Assembly (NCBI GenBank): GCA_010909165.1
Contig: VJWM01000044.1
Span: 868,001-932,000, forward strand
Reading direction: 5' to 3'
DNA length: 64,000 nucleotides
From: Anthoceros angustus
Taxonomy: Eukaryota > Streptophyta > Anthocerotopsida > Anthocerotales > Anthocerotaceae
The notes beneath the pieces are model-generated. The model saw only the letters and a program-made list of their open reading frames with translations. It searched no databases and was not told the origin of the DNA. Position 1 is the first letter of the stretch. The number at the start of each line of letters is the position of its first letter. Below are positions 11,915-23,491 of this stretch, in pieces. The translations under genes were made by a program, and so were the position numbers.

Positions 11915-14900
11915 CTACTTCCTCATGTGTGCCAGAATTCGATTAACAAGGATCTCTTTCTTGCCTGAGACAGCCAGGTAGTGGGACAGAAGGTATGGGC
12001 GCAGTTGCTGTATGGTTAGATCCTTGAGCTGCAGCAACGAGGAGTATACGTAGATCAGAAAGTGTGGCGTTTCTTAAGCAAAGCAATGGCAGTGATAGAA
12101 TTCCGGTACCTTGCCGGTATCTGCGAGCTCCTCCCAGTTGATGCCATCAGCTGCTGTTATCGCAGCTTCCACAGCTGCTTTACGCTTTTTAGAAGCCAAG
12201 CTGCCTTCTGCTGACGCCTCTGCTTTCGCTGCTTCTTCTTCGTCATGATTCACTCCGTAGACATCGTCTTTAAACGCTCGGACAGCGTTTACCACGGAGG
12301 CTCTGAACAGGAGTTGAAAATATTATGGCAGAAACCAAGTGTGTGAATCCAGAACCAGCTGACAGCCATACCAGGAAATACCTGGCGAGACCCCTGGCAT
12401 CTGGAAGTGTGGTGTCTTCGAGTTCAGGCACATCTGGCTCATCAAGAGCGATAGCTTGTAGGGCTGCATAGTGCCTCTGTAGAGCTGCCCAGCAGAGAGC
12501 AATCAGCAAATGCACACCGGAAGCAAAGTAGCCATGGCGTATCAAGAGACAGGAGGGGGATACGCACCTGGGTTACGAATGTCTAGGAGACTAAAGTCCG
12601 TCAGTTTAAGTTTTTGCAGTAAAGCTGCCGCTAATCTCACTTGATCCGGTGTGGCTCGGTGAGTGGACCCTGGGCTGCATGTATGAAGCTGGACAGACCA
12701 AGCCAAACTTTGTTAACAGCAGGGAGACCCTTCAAGCGTGCAAAGAAAACAAGCACTCCCATTATCAGCATTGAATGCCCAAAGGTGCTGATGGACACGC
12801 CAATCTGGGAAAGCTCGCCTTCTCCGCTGGCCGAATATCATCAGAGTATGGCAAATAGATCATGTGCAGGCCTGGTGGTTGTGTTTGCACATTATCTTCA
12901 ACAATTTCTTTCTGCACCCAAAGCATGGCTTGTTTGTAAATGCAAGCAATCTAAAAAGCTAAGACTACCAGCATATATGCCCCATTGACACACCTCACTT
13001 CAATAAAGGCAACGCAGAGCAAGGAGAGCTTTCAAGTATGAGAGGATGCACTAAAGAACCGCACAACACCTGTGGAACCAAGGCGACCAATCGTGGATAT
13101 GACATCCGCCCGTAGAAAGCTACGGCGTACCTGTACAGCAAAAGAAGTTCACTCTATGAACGGGCGTACTAATGTGAACATGCAGAAGAAACCAGCGAGA
13201 GGCCTTACTTCTTGTGTTTTAACATCGCTTGGTGTAGAGCAATGAAAGCTGTTGTACTACCACTCACACCCTAGATGCGCAGAATGTTAGTTCAGTGAGC
13301 ATTGGCACTGAGCCTGTGCCTATCTACTGATCACTAGTAAGCCACTTCCAACCTGTTCATCCGGGTAGACAAATGTCGATGGCTGCAGGTTATGGTAATC
13401 CTTCAAAGTAGCGAGCGACTTGAACCCAAGAAGCTGAAGCTGCACCCCGGTTTTCTTTATTTGGTACATCTCATCGGGTGTGATTATGACCTTTCGACTG
13501 CATTCACAAGGAACAGTTTGTTACATTCATAAACTGGCGGAAACTACAAAATTATGTCTTTCATCACCAAAATTACCTTCCAATTGGTTGTACTCGTTTG
13601 GTTACAGCATCATTCATAAGGGCCCCAGTGTCGGCACAGATGAAGGACCTCTCTGACTGCGAAACGCTCCAGGTACAAGTATTGCAAGGTTCAAACGTGC
13701 ATGCGGCAGCAACATAGATAGAGACTATTCAGGGACTAAGACACCAAAGAAAGGTCAAGTCATAAGAACTTACCTTCATCTCCGTATTTGTATGTGCCTC
13801 CACCCAAGTAGTGGCCCCTGACAGCAACAACTATCAGCTTCTGATTGAGGACTGTCCCACGTGCTCAGTGTGGCCAATGCAGCTTACCAGGGACAGATGA
13901 CCTTAACATAACAAAACATTGCAGCCCAATTTCAGTGCCAGGAGTGATCGTTAATGTCAATCGCCTGGCAACGCGCTTTTTCATCACCTTTCTTCGCATG
14001 TCATCGAAAAGATCCTTCAAGCTGCCCAACGCCAATTCAGGGTACACAGACAGTTACAAAAGGCAGTCAAAATGGAGAAACATGTATGCCTTTAAGACCA
14101 CAGCAGGGTACTATCTCCTCAGCGAGAAGCTTATGCAAATACCTCCGTGCCTCGGTTATTGTGAACCTGCTCTCATCTCCGTCATCTTGAGCTTGGACCA
14201 TGTGCTGCCAGACAACGGTTTAGAGGCTACCAACTGATTAGCAGGCATAATCCGACATACGAGCCTTGAGTACTTCATGTGCTTGTCTAAACGACAAAGT
14301 TACAAGCCATGAAAGAAGCCACATACAATATAGAAAATATTTGTATTGAATTCCTCCCCTGGCCTGTTTAAAGCATGTACTTCAATGGTAATTCCCAAAT
14401 CTTGGGCATCCTACACAAGAACGTAACCAACATCAGAGCGCGATCACCGGAATTGGAGCCCACGGGCAAATGAAAAGCATAGATTCACCTTGGCACGTTG
14501 AATGGTGGTCCTTCTCATGTCAGCTTGCGCTGCAGCAGGAGCATCTCCAAAAGGGTCATCATTGTTGGTAAAAAGATGTATGATCTTGCTTATATTTTTT
14601 GTGGAGCTGATGCATTGAAAAAGAGTGGTAAGGGAGACTGATTCAAAACAGAGCCTCTGTATTGAGCCCTTGACAAGATCAATACCGTGCTACCAAGGAG
14701 GAGGTGCATGGGATAACACAGTCACAAGAATTACCTACGAAGCAATGCTTGTGACACCCAGAGAGAATTGTACAAGGGGTTCTCAATAGCATGGGAACCA
14801 AGTTGTTTCTGGCTACCAATTTCATTGTCAAAGATTTCTGTACAATTGGGGGCCAAAAAGTCCAAGCATGAAGCACAGTTAAAGTTACATGGTTAGAAAG

Positions 14901-15796
14901 AAACAACCGATATAGTGAGCACACTTAATCTCATATGGATCAGAAAGAAAGAAGTTGGAATCTCTAATCAGCTACCTTTCAGCCCAGCTACGTCTCACAG
15001 GCTTCCGAAAAAAACAAGTTCATGCCTTAAGCCAGCTACCTTTCAGCCCAGCCACATCTTTGATGAACACCGCTGATAGCCTTTCTGGATCTTTGAAAAC
15101 ATAGACGGCTTCTGATTCTTGGGGATTCCTTTTCCTTTTCTACAAAGCACACAAATGAGGGTGACTCGTCCTCCACAGTGGAGATAACGCATTCAAAGGC
15201 AAGACATCATCCAACCATCAGCCAGCAAACTGTCACTCAACGTTGCAGACAGAGAGAGCTGGCTCCAGGAAGATGTTTGGAGATAAAAACCAACCGTGTT
15301 GTAAAAGCAGATCCCGACTCTGTCAGAGTCTCTCGAGACGATTCGACTCTTCAAGTTTGCAACGACACAATCAATCACTGCATCTAGGTAAGACTGCTCA
15401 CCTCCCTGACAGACATAGTGCGTGGTCAGTAACCCAAAACACACGACTTGTCTCAGCAGCCACAGGTTTTTTTTTTAGCTCTATATTATTCCTGAAATCC
15501 AGATCAGTACGCACCGCTTCTTCAAATGTCAGCAGCATATCTGGCCCAGCGTCAATGAGAAAAATCACAAATTCCGTGTTGCCAACATCCTGGAACAGCG
15601 AAAATCCAAGGAAACGGATTCAGAGATCCAGTTGTGAAGTCATGTTCCGATACATCGTTTCTGGGCAACGACCCAAAGTTCTCTATTGGGAACTGCAGTG
15701 CAAATACAAGTAGACAACCACCGCGGCAAGCTCGTTCTCCTGCTCTTCTTCCTCGTCAGCAAACAAGGACTCCTGGAACGCTGTGTCTAGTTCCAT
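11915..15796 (-). CDS. KU70: Ku70 DNA-end-binding subunit (XRCC6 homologue)
   Basis: Half of the Ku70-Ku80 ring that binds broken DNA ends in non-homologous end joining and protects telomeres. The first exons are well defined: 15722-15796, 15515-15589, 15295-15405, 15040-15139, 14735-14837 and 14489-14606. They encode an acidic N-terminus and the vWA-like domain (EFVIFLIDAGPDML, SDRVGICFYNT, IIHLFTNNDDPFG). Later exons carry the ring core (KKRVARRLTLTITPG, SERSFICADTGALMNDA, LLGFKSLATLKDYHNLQPS, YAVAFYGRMSYPRLVALVPQ, PPGLHMIYLPYSDDIRP). The last two exons give a KKRKAA basic stretch, NWEELADTGK and a C-terminal SAP domain (LRPYLLSHYLAVSGKKEILV), ending at TAG 11915-11917. The order matches full-length plant Ku70 and I see no break. 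The border before DLFDDMRRK and the one after HKK near 13205 are my least certain. Confidence 0.93.
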
Positions 15797-16287
15797 TGTT
15801 CCGGAGCTGGAAATGTACCAAAACCCTGCCTGATCTTGTACATGAAATTAGAGACACGGAGTAGCTTAGAAAAGAAAAATCGACACAATCCATCCGACCT
15901 GCAAAATTGCCTCATGCACACAAGATTGAAACAAGTTCAGCAGGATGCCCACCTGACACAAGAACGAAGCAAGTCAAGGAGCTTCCAAGTCCAAAACGTC
16001 CAACTTCAGCTGATTAAGCACACCGCAAGTGCACACTATTTCTCAGTTCTCTAGGTTTGTTTTGTGTTCAGTTTCCATTTCCCGCCCGATGCATAAGGAT
16101 TGGACCAATCGAGCTCATCAAGGTCTCATTCGCCGCCAATTGAATCCTTGACTTCCACAAAAAGGTTCACTCAGCGTTCAGGTTGGATTCCATTCATTCC
16201 CTTATCGAACTCGGATCTGTAGTCAGTCTGCTGCTGCTGGCTTGGACATCCTTGAACCTCTTAGCTGTAGCTTCCGGGGCAACAATC
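15797..16287. other. spacer between Ku70 and Cpn20 relic
   Basis: This is upstream of the Ku70 ATG. Nothing gene-like is recognised on either strand. Bases 16190-16287 could hold the decayed first part of the Cpn20 relic, but I cannot align it. Confidence 0.4.
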
Positions 16288-16875
16288 CGTTATCTGCGCA
16301 GACCGGTAAATCCATTGTGTACTCCAAGTACGCTGGAACAGAGGTGGAGTTCAATGGCGAAGATCACCTCTTGCTTAAGGAGGACGATACTGTCGGGCTT
16401 CTGTAAACTGATGACATCAAGGATTTGCATCCTCTGAACGACAGAGTGTTCATTAAGGTCATGTAACAGCAGAATCTTCCTTCTTTTACACTATCCGTGT
16501 CCTCGAGGCCCGCTCATACCCCTGCGGATTTCAGATTGAAAAAGCAGAGAACCTACAGCGGGCGAGGTGTTGCTCACAGACAGTGCTGAGGAGGTGCGTC
16601 ATTGGGACTGTGAGTAATCTAAAACCCTAGCTAACTCTTCAGTATTGGAATTGTGATGAGCTGAGTTCTATGTAGTTCTGTTTTGCGATTGTGAGAAGTT
16701 CGTAGCGACTGGGCCTAAACCTCTCGGTGAAGACGGTGTGCGGAAGCCGTTGCAAATCTCCTCTGCCAAGAGCGTTTTGTACTCCAAATATGCAGGAAAC
16801 TTCTTCAAAGGCAAGGATGGTATCCAACACGTTGTCCTGAGAGCTTCAGATGTCCTCGAGTGCTGGGCTAGATAA
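16288..16875 (+). pseudogene. CPN20: broken plastid co-chaperonin Cpn20 (tandem GroES fold) gene
   Basis: Cpn20 caps the plastid Cpn60 chaperonin and contains two fused GroES domains. Visible here are the end of domain 1 (IVYSKYAGTEVEFNGED, LLLKEDDTVGLL), the linker (TDDIKDLHPLNDRVFIK), part of domain 2 (a VLLTDSAEE-like stretch) and its end (SVLYSKYAGNFFKGKDG, VVLRASDVLE), then a TAA at 16873-16875. Decay signs: a TAA at 16404-16406 where the family has a glutamate codon before TDD; a frameshift near 16560; and no recognisable start of domain 1 or transit peptide. Two likely introns (about 16458-16529 and 16609-16690) are retained, so this is a duplicated or decayed gene, not a retrocopy. 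Confidence 0.82.
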
Positions 16876-17091
16876 CTTCAGTTTAGGGCATACCAATATT
16901 CTGTAACCGAGAGTACCTTTCTACCTAAACGGTTTTTGCGGCTACCCTGTATCTCCAATCTCCCATATGTCCGAAGTCCTGTGTCCTAATTCTGTTTCCA
17001 TCGCGAGTTCGGGTGTATCATGATGCAAGATGCAATCACGGGTTTCCAACTGCCTGCCAGGCTTCAGCTCTGCGACTGAGGGTGCTCAGCT

Positions 17092-17276
17092 CATAAGTGT
17101 GAAGTTCACACTTATGGGCTTGCGGCACACTTTGAGAAATCATGTTGTATTAAATGGTATGTACGAAAAAGCCCTAAGTGTAATAATATTGCAGGGTCAC
17201 GCGCAAGCTTGCGCACTCTGCAGCAAGTGCTCCTAAGCCATTCATCTACAACAGGGTGCGCAAGCTGGCGCACCCT
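17092..17276. repeat. cluster of three short perfect palindromes
   Basis: 17092-17116 is a perfect inverted repeat with 12-bp arms around a single central base (arms CATAAGTGTGAA / TTCACACTTATG). 17201-17214 is the palindrome GCGCAAGCTTGCGC. 17253-17276 has 9-bp arms (AGGGTGCGC / GCGCACCCT) with a 6-base loop. The last two share the GCGCAAGC core, so they may be fold-back copies of one element. No gene is visible around them. Confidence 0.75.
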
Positions 17277-18179
17277 ATTCAGTCCTTGATCTCCTGCTCC
17301 CATAAAATGTCGATACATCACTTACTGCAGGGTGTGTGACTTTGAGTGTGTATTGTAAGCGAATAAGAGCTGCGACACCCACGTCACACGCACTGCCATT
17401 ATAATATGTAAACATTGTAGCATGAAGAGCTATCCATGGATAGCTTTAAATTTCCAACCTAGCAAATGAGGTGTAATAATGGTCTATATGCCTTAAAAGT
17501 CACGATAAAAAATAATTGATACGGGTCACTTTGTTTATGTGGAACAAGTCAATTGGTCTTCTAAGACCGTGAACTTATATCTAGAAACAAAAGTTCATAC
17601 ATCATTGGAAGCAACATGTATTTCATATCCTTGTATATAGATTCAGTCTAAGTAACTTAACCCCAAAACGACGAATCCACTCAAATTGAGTGGTTCACTC
17701 TAGTTTTTCACCTATGTATTTCTTTACCTTCATTTTTACCTTGGCTACTTTTAGCCAAGTATGCCGCTGCCGATGCGCATTTGGAAATCTAATTTGCAAA
17801 AAACTAACCTCCCAAAACTACCTCGGATTGCTCGAAAATTCAAAGATGGTCCTTAGAAGCTCCATAACCACTGTTGGTATTCTTGTTATGCTAAGGAGAA
17901 CAAGCAGGGACTAAGTGAGAATAAGTGCGAGAAAAAGGAGCTCGCAAAGGAGCATGAGGACGAGGATGAGAATGATATATGTTGGATAAGGTTCAGGGAT
18001 TGTTTGGCAGGCGTTCGGGCGAGGCTAGTACAGCGCAGCTGATAGTACTCTTGGCAACTATAATTAAACGGATATAAGAAATTAAATACAAATGTATTTT
18101 GGGTTTGCACTCCGGACCTAATTCATGGTGTCTTACGTGTCATAATGATATAATATATAGAAGAAATACTATTTGTACA
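17277..18179. other. AT-rich intergenic DNA
   Basis: No gene or RNA is recognised on either strand. Open frames here are short and lack family motifs or splice support. Confidence 0.4.
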
Positions 18180-18199
18180 ACAAGAGGTTTTTGGTGTAG

Positions 18200-18695
18200 T
18201 GATTGCACTCAGACCGACATCCACATGTGGTGTTCGGTGCAGTGGTTGACAACTTGGACCGACATCCATGGGCGGTGTTCGATGTAGTGGTTGAGAATTT
18301 TGACCGACATCCACAGGTCAAGTGGTGTTTGGTGCATTGGTTGAGAATTTTTACTGACATCCACATGTCAAGTGGTGTTTGGTGGAGTGGCTGAGAACTT
18401 GGACCGACATCCACAGGTCAAGTGATGTATGGTGCGGTGGTTGAGAATTTGGACTGACATCCACAGATCTTGGGATCAAATGTTTACAGCTCGATCATAG
18501 AATTATTTTGAAATGTACAACAAAAGTTCTTATCCATACAAATTAACGAATAGAATGTAATGAGTTTTGTGAATTGATCTGGCGGTTGTAATTGATTCTG
18601 ACGTCCAGTCGGTCGTGCATCAAGGATTTTCTCAGCACAACAAAGTGATACTTTGCTGTAACAAAGATTTTCTTCTTATTCAATTAAACGCATAC
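18200..18695 (+). repeat. SINE-like repeat with tandem tRNA-like heads, copy 1
   Basis: A unit of about 55-60 bp, containing TGGTGCAGTGGTTGAGAA and CCGACATCCACAGGTCAAGTG, is repeated about five times at 18200-18470. The last unit runs into GGGATCAAATG and a body (about 18480-18695) that ends in a T/C-rich stretch and TTATTCAATTAAACGCAT. TGGTGCAGTGG fits the Pol III A-box consensus TRGYNNANNNG. The GATC word sits where a B box would lie, as in tRNA-derived SINEs. The body is shared with 19150-19395. Confidence 0.6.
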
Positions 18696-18888
18696 ACTCG
18701 ATTAAAGAAGCCAAAGCTATTGCTTGCATAGTAGTCAGAGAGTATCCTTCAAGCTCCAACTTCACAGCAACACCAAGATCTTGAAGAAATTGAGTCTGAA
18801 ACTCATTAACTAGTGCTTGAACTACTGCTTCCCCTTCATAAGCATCAACCAGTGCTGAGATGATCTTAAAAAACACCTCCATCCTCAC
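18676..18888 (-). CDS. unidentified 70-residue open frame between the repeat copies
   Basis: The frame starts at ATG 18888 with two close methionines, has an alternating helical composition (IISALVDAYEGEAVVQALV, FLQDLGVAVKLELEG, AIALASLIE), and ends at a stop inside the flanking repeat body. It is not repetitive and lies between two copies of the SINE-like repeat. It could be an exon of a longer gene, a captured fragment or chance. I recognise no family. Confidence 0.2.
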   Translation of the reverse strand: MRMEVFFKIISALVDAYEGEAVVQALVNEFQTQFLQDLGVAVKLELEGYSLTTMQAIALASLIECMRLIE

Positions 18889-19017
18889 TAGATAGTACCA
18901 CTCTGCAAAAGAAACATCTTAAATCAATAATCACAATACAAAGTATTACCAATAAGCACTTTCGATTATCACCAATCAATTAAGAGTCCAAGAGTTCTGA
19001 TCTGTATCTTGTGGCAA

Positions 19018-19395
19018 ATCGAGAACTTTGACTGACATCCACAGGTCAAGTAGTGTTTGGTGCAGTGGCTTAGAACTTGGACTGACATCCGTAGATCAAG
19101 TGATGTTTGGTACAATGGTTGAGAACTTGGACCGACATCCACAAATATTGGGATCGAATCTTCACCGCTCGGTCATAGAATTAATTTTGAAATGTACAGC
19201 AAAAGTTCATATCTTTACAAACTAACGAATAGATTGTAATAAGTTTTGTGAATTGGTCTGGCGGTTATAACTAGTTTTGACACCCAGTCGGTCGTGCAAC
19301 AAGAATTCTCTTCGTGCAACAAAGTGACCCTTTGTTGTAATAAAGATTTTCTTCTTCTTATTCAATGAAACGCATAGATCTTTAAGATTTCAATT
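19018..19395 (+). repeat. SINE-like repeat with tRNA-like heads, copy 2
   Basis: Three head units (from about 19020, 19075 and 19110) are followed by GGGATCGAATC. This contains a good match to the Pol III B-box consensus GWTCRANNC (GATCGAATC), placed correctly downstream of the A-box-like TGGTACAATGG. The body at 19150-19395 aligns with 18480-18695 with about one substitution per ten bases and ends in TTCTTCTTCTTATTCAATGAAACGCAT. Confidence 0.6.
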
Positions 19396-20229
19396 TGAAT
19401 AGATAAACTATAGCATGCTTTTTAGGAAAGGTTGTCATCCCAACGTTAGGATGCTACAAGCTGTTTATAGACGGAGGAGTTTGCTACACGAAATACTTCA
19501 GCCATATACTTAAACAAGTATTGTTAGCACAGAAGCTATGGCTTCTGCTTCTCTATTCCCTCCATGATGCACTGTGTGCGCATTTAGCTTCTACGTTCCG
19601 ATAGTCGTAGCAGTAAGTCGTTGAGATGCAGTGAAAATTCTAGCTTTTTGAGTTCTTTGTATGAATACTAAAAGTCTCCTTGCCTGGGTAGGCCAATCCT
19701 TGCATGTTTGTTCAACTAATCAGCATTTTGTGTGCTGAAGTTGCTGTTTGCTAGATTGCTATTTGTAGGATGTTTAGGGTGTCTACTATGCTTAAGCATG
19801 TTAGAAGTATAGCATTGCTGGCAGCATCATGTGACTCCACTTTGAAGAGCAGAGTTCCAACACAATAAGATCATGCTATAAAAAATGGGTCTTATTGTAT
19901 ACCAATTTCACATCTCAGATATTTTTTGAAGGGGAAATTCAGACCTCCTTCCCCCCACATATAACCCAAGATCAATTAAACTAAACCTTCCACAGTCAAG
20001 ATAGTGTGTTGAATGCATGCTTGTAGGGATTCCACACTCGCTCACTACCGCTGCGTGTAGGTCTTGGGAACGGCTGATGCTCGTGCCCCGACTACAAAAT
20101 TGATTGCCGGCTGCCCACGTGTCAGGATATGCCGATCATATTCGGCCGTACCTAGGGTCCTGGTATCAACCACATGTGGTTGATAGGAAGAGGAAGGTAG
20201 ATGGGGAGGAGGTTCGGTACCAAGCCTGC
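19396..20229. other. intergenic DNA, nothing identified
   Basis: No supported gene or RNA. The open frames are short and lack recognisable motifs. Confidence 0.4.
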
Positions 20230-20490
20230 AAAATTGTAACAAGAGACGATGTAACACTTTGGTTGTTGCAATTATGTTGAAATTTTGAGAGGGGACACAA
20301 ACCACCTCTCACTACATTGCAACATAATTGCAACAAGACTGTAACATGACTGTAACATGACTGTAACAAGGTGGAGGGTTGGTTTCCAAACCTAACTGTA
20401 ACAAGGGGTCCCAAAAGTGTAACAAGACCCCAAGATTTTAACATAATTGCAACAAAGGGGGGTCCAAATCTTAACATAAAGTGTAACATG
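20230..20490. repeat. TGTAAC-rich degenerate repeat
   Basis: Words of the type TGTAAC(A/T) and ATAATTGCAACAA recur more than ten times in 260 bp, including three consecutive ACTGTAACATG-like copies at about 20338-20368. It looks like a decayed short-unit tandem array. Confidence 0.7.
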
Positions 20491-20542
20491 ACTGCCCTTT
20501 TCTAGTAGGGATAGGCTGCCCTTTCTAGTAGGGACACCTACT

Positions 20543-20702
20543 GCGGAGGGTGACCGTTCCACTGCGTGACTGCAACCGGTCATGCGGTGAGCTATTGGCA
20601 AGCATAATTGACGTGGGAGGAAGCGGAGGGTGACCGTTCCACTGCGTGACTGCAACCGGTCATGCGGTGAGCTATTGGCAAGCATAATTGACGTGGGAGG
20701 AA
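20543..20702. repeat. perfect 80-bp tandem duplication
   Basis: Bases 20543-20622 and 20623-20702 are identical, each starting GCGGAGGGTGACCGTTCCAC. No coding function is seen. Confidence 0.95.
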
Positions 20703-22403
20703 GTGTGGTAGGCTTGCCGCATGAGACAGACCGGAGGGGAAGCACCATAGTTTCAGTGGATCTTCGGCTTCGACATTCAATCGATAAGGCTGTTTTTCCA
20801 GTGCAAAATTCCGCATGTCCTGAAGAGGCTCAACACACTATGCTCAAAGGTCCAACCCCGACACACGCAAAGACTTGATCAACACAATCCTCAAAGGTGC
20901 CCCGAAAGACTCCAATATAGGGAGTTGAATGTTCCTACTAGTGTTCATGGTCTTATAATATCCTCTTTCCGTGTATGGAATACAATATTCAAACTTCAAG
21001 ATAACTTCTTATAGCGCTGTACACAAATCAAATTACCAATGTCGATTTGATTTTATATTGTTGGGGTCATGATCGCTTCGATCGCTGGCATTATGGCCAC
21101 ATGATGTGCATTGCGGTATAGGGCCACTTGGGTAACGGGAACCCGCGGAACCGGAAGCGCCGGTGGCAACGCCACGCGAGGCGTGCCGTTGCAAAAGATC
21201 TCGGCCCACCGTACGGTGCTAACGTCAGTGGCCTTATCGCGCGCGACGTTTGTACATATGTAAAAACGAACCGTTCTTCAGGCCCTTCACCCGCGGTCCG
21301 AACCAGGGTCCCGGCGTGGGAGGATCTGATCACGGCCGAATGCGCCACCGCCACGTGTGGATCAAGACAACAGTGGTCCATGATGCCGTCCGCACTACCT
21401 AAATGCGGGCGCAACGCTGCGCCCGGCGAAACAAGTGGCCGGCGAATACACCACCACTCCTTCCTTCCTTCATTTCCAGCCATGCGCCCGACGCATTCGT
21501 TTTGGATCCCTGTGCCTCGAGAGAACGGCACTGATCCGTTCCACACTTTTTGGTCATGCCAGGCTCCCAGTTCAATCGTTCAATCGACTTGCCGTTGAAG
21601 CTGCCGAGGCGAGAAGCGGAGTCCTTCTATTTATTTCCAGGGTCGCACATATTCGAATAGAACACCCGGGAAAGCGCGTTTGAAAAATGGGAAAATTTAG
21701 AAAATCGAAGGTAGGAACCCCCTGGAACGCTGGTGCCGTGACCAGGAGGGGAACATAACGTCACCTCATTAGGTAACGCCGGATTGAGTAAAGCCTAATA
21801 GAGAGGGTTTCGCCCGGGTTGTTTCCGTATCGAGCGCGGTGATGGCGGCCCGGGAATTTCGCCGACCTCGATGCGGCTTACTGCCTTATTAAGACCAAGA
21901 CTGGGGTATACAAATACGCTGCGTGTCTTAGAGAGACTCACCCGAAGGTGTGGCTTGTGCAACTCTGGACCGGAGAAAGCTAACACGGTCTGCGAAGGTC
22001 CCTGGTAGCGAGGTGTGGCGAGACCACGAGACCGCTCTGGTGAGGAAGGCTCGACGCAGCCCCGCGTGGTGTGTGTAGTATGCGCTTGGCTGGCCGCTTC
22101 CATGCAATCCGCGGCTGTCCCACCTTGCGTTTTACGTCTCACTTCTCACTTTTGTCGGTCGTTTGCTTGCGCTTTGGCGCTCTGCTCCCTTGTTGAATCT
22201 TGGCAGTGGTAGCGGTAGTGGTAGTGGTGCCTTGAGGTGTAAGGTGTGTGGATGCTTCTGGGAGCGGGAAGGGGAAGGGGAAGGTTGGCATTGGAGGAGC
22301 AAGGGCTTACGGAGGTGTGCTTGTCTCTAGCAGGGTGAAGGGAGTTGGGAGGAGCAGGGAGGACGGCGGGGAAGGCAAACTGGAGGACCAGAGGACGGGA
22401 GCC
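20703..22403. other. intergenic and upstream region of the ERD15-like gene
   Basis: Bases 21090-21700 are GC-rich with long open frames on both strands, but their composition is unlike a protein family and none has splice support. 22140-22400 is C/T-rich then G-rich and presumably holds the promoter and 5' UTR of the ERD15-like gene. An in-frame upstream ATG at 22248 would add 52 Gly/Ser/Lys-rich residues. Confidence 0.45.
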
Positions 22404-23050
22404 ATGGCTGTGAAGACGCCCTTGGTGTCGACGCTGAACCCGAACGCGCCGCTGTACGTCCCGGCCGCGTTCGCTGCGGCCGAGGAGTACTCCGCGGAAT
22501 GGTACCATTTGATGAAGACGTCGCCCGCCTTCCAGGAGTACTGGCTGTCGCAGTGCTACGACGACAGCAACGAGGGGGCGACGGCGCTGGACAGTTTCGT
22601 GGACGATGATTACCGCTACTTCGAAGAGCTGGAGAGGGAAATCCTGGAGGCGGAGCGGGAGGAGCAGGAGCTCTTGATGCAGGCCAAGATCGACAACGGT
22701 GGGTAATGTCTCACCACGCCATTCTTGTGCTGGCTGGTGGCAGGGTTCGGAATAAGGTTTTCTTGTACTGGTGGGGTGGAGTTTCTTGTTTGCATACCCT
22801 GGTGCCGCCATGGCCGGCCGATGCTTCTTGCTCGTTTGGCCTCACCGTGTTGTGTCTGTTTCACTTGTCAGGGGTCAATTACGGGTCCCCTTACGGGACT
22901 AGTCAGGCTCTTCTGAAGGAGTCGGATGCGAAGAATGTCAAGAAAGCCTGGCCTGACCAGGTGAAACATTTCGACAAAGTGCCGGCCAAGCTGGCAAACA
23001 GCCCGAGGAAGGTTTCCATCACTCAGCGCATCCAACAGCCCCGCCCGTAA
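22404..23050 (+). CDS. ERD15: ERD15-like PAM2-motif protein
   Basis: Two exons, 22404-22698 and 22872-23050 (157 residues), joined in phase at a GT-AG intron. The protein carries a PAM2 motif near its N-terminus (STLNPNAPLYVPAA, residues 9-22), which binds the MLLE domain of poly(A)-binding protein. It is followed by EEYSAEWYHLMKTSP and an acidic centre (YFEELEREILEAEREEQE). This is the layout of plant ERD15/CID-type proteins, small acidic stress-responsive factors. I chose ATG 22404 because its context GAGCCATGGCT is favourable and it puts PAM2 at the extreme N-terminus as usual. The C-terminal half is basic and less conserved. Confidence 0.8.
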
Positions 23051-23491
23051 GCGCCGCCTGTGAGCATCATTTCGCATGGCTGACGGACGGTTCGTGTAGA
23101 AACGGAAAAAGTTTGTAGAGACGACCATATCTTGGAGAACTCTACACTTGTGAATAGGCATGATAGGATAGGGTTACAATCAGGACGGATCCTGGAGGAA
23201 CAATTCCCCGGGAACTGTGTTTGTCCAAAACAAAGCTGTACATTTTTGTACTCTACCTCGCCACGGCAGGTTCTCTTTCACACACATTTATGAATTTTTC
23301 TTGAAATTTCTACACTTTCTCCTTCCTCATCGTCCCCGCCTGACTGGCGGCATGGCTTTGTCTGGTCCCTTTTCCTGCAGTCTGTCCACAGGTAACCATG
23401 TCATCCCAGTTCTTTAAATACTGGTTGATGAAACATTACCACTTCACAAAGTGTTTGTCCAACAAAACTGTAGCCACGCGAGATTGATATC
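23051..23491. other. convergent 3' spacer
   Basis: This lies between the 3' ends of the ERD15-like gene (+) and histidinol dehydrogenase (-). It should contain both polyadenylation regions. No other feature is seen. Confidence 0.5.

Noticed and set aside
18200-19395. Terminal-repeat retrotransposon in miniature (TRIM) made of the two repeat copies with 18696-19017 as internal part
   Set aside because: No primer-binding site follows the first copy and no polypurine tract precedes the second. A-box and B-box words fit a SINE-like origin better.
21091-21700. Overlapping open frames on both strands in GC-rich DNA
   Set aside because: High GC removes stop codons by chance. There is no recognisable domain, no splice pattern and no start context.
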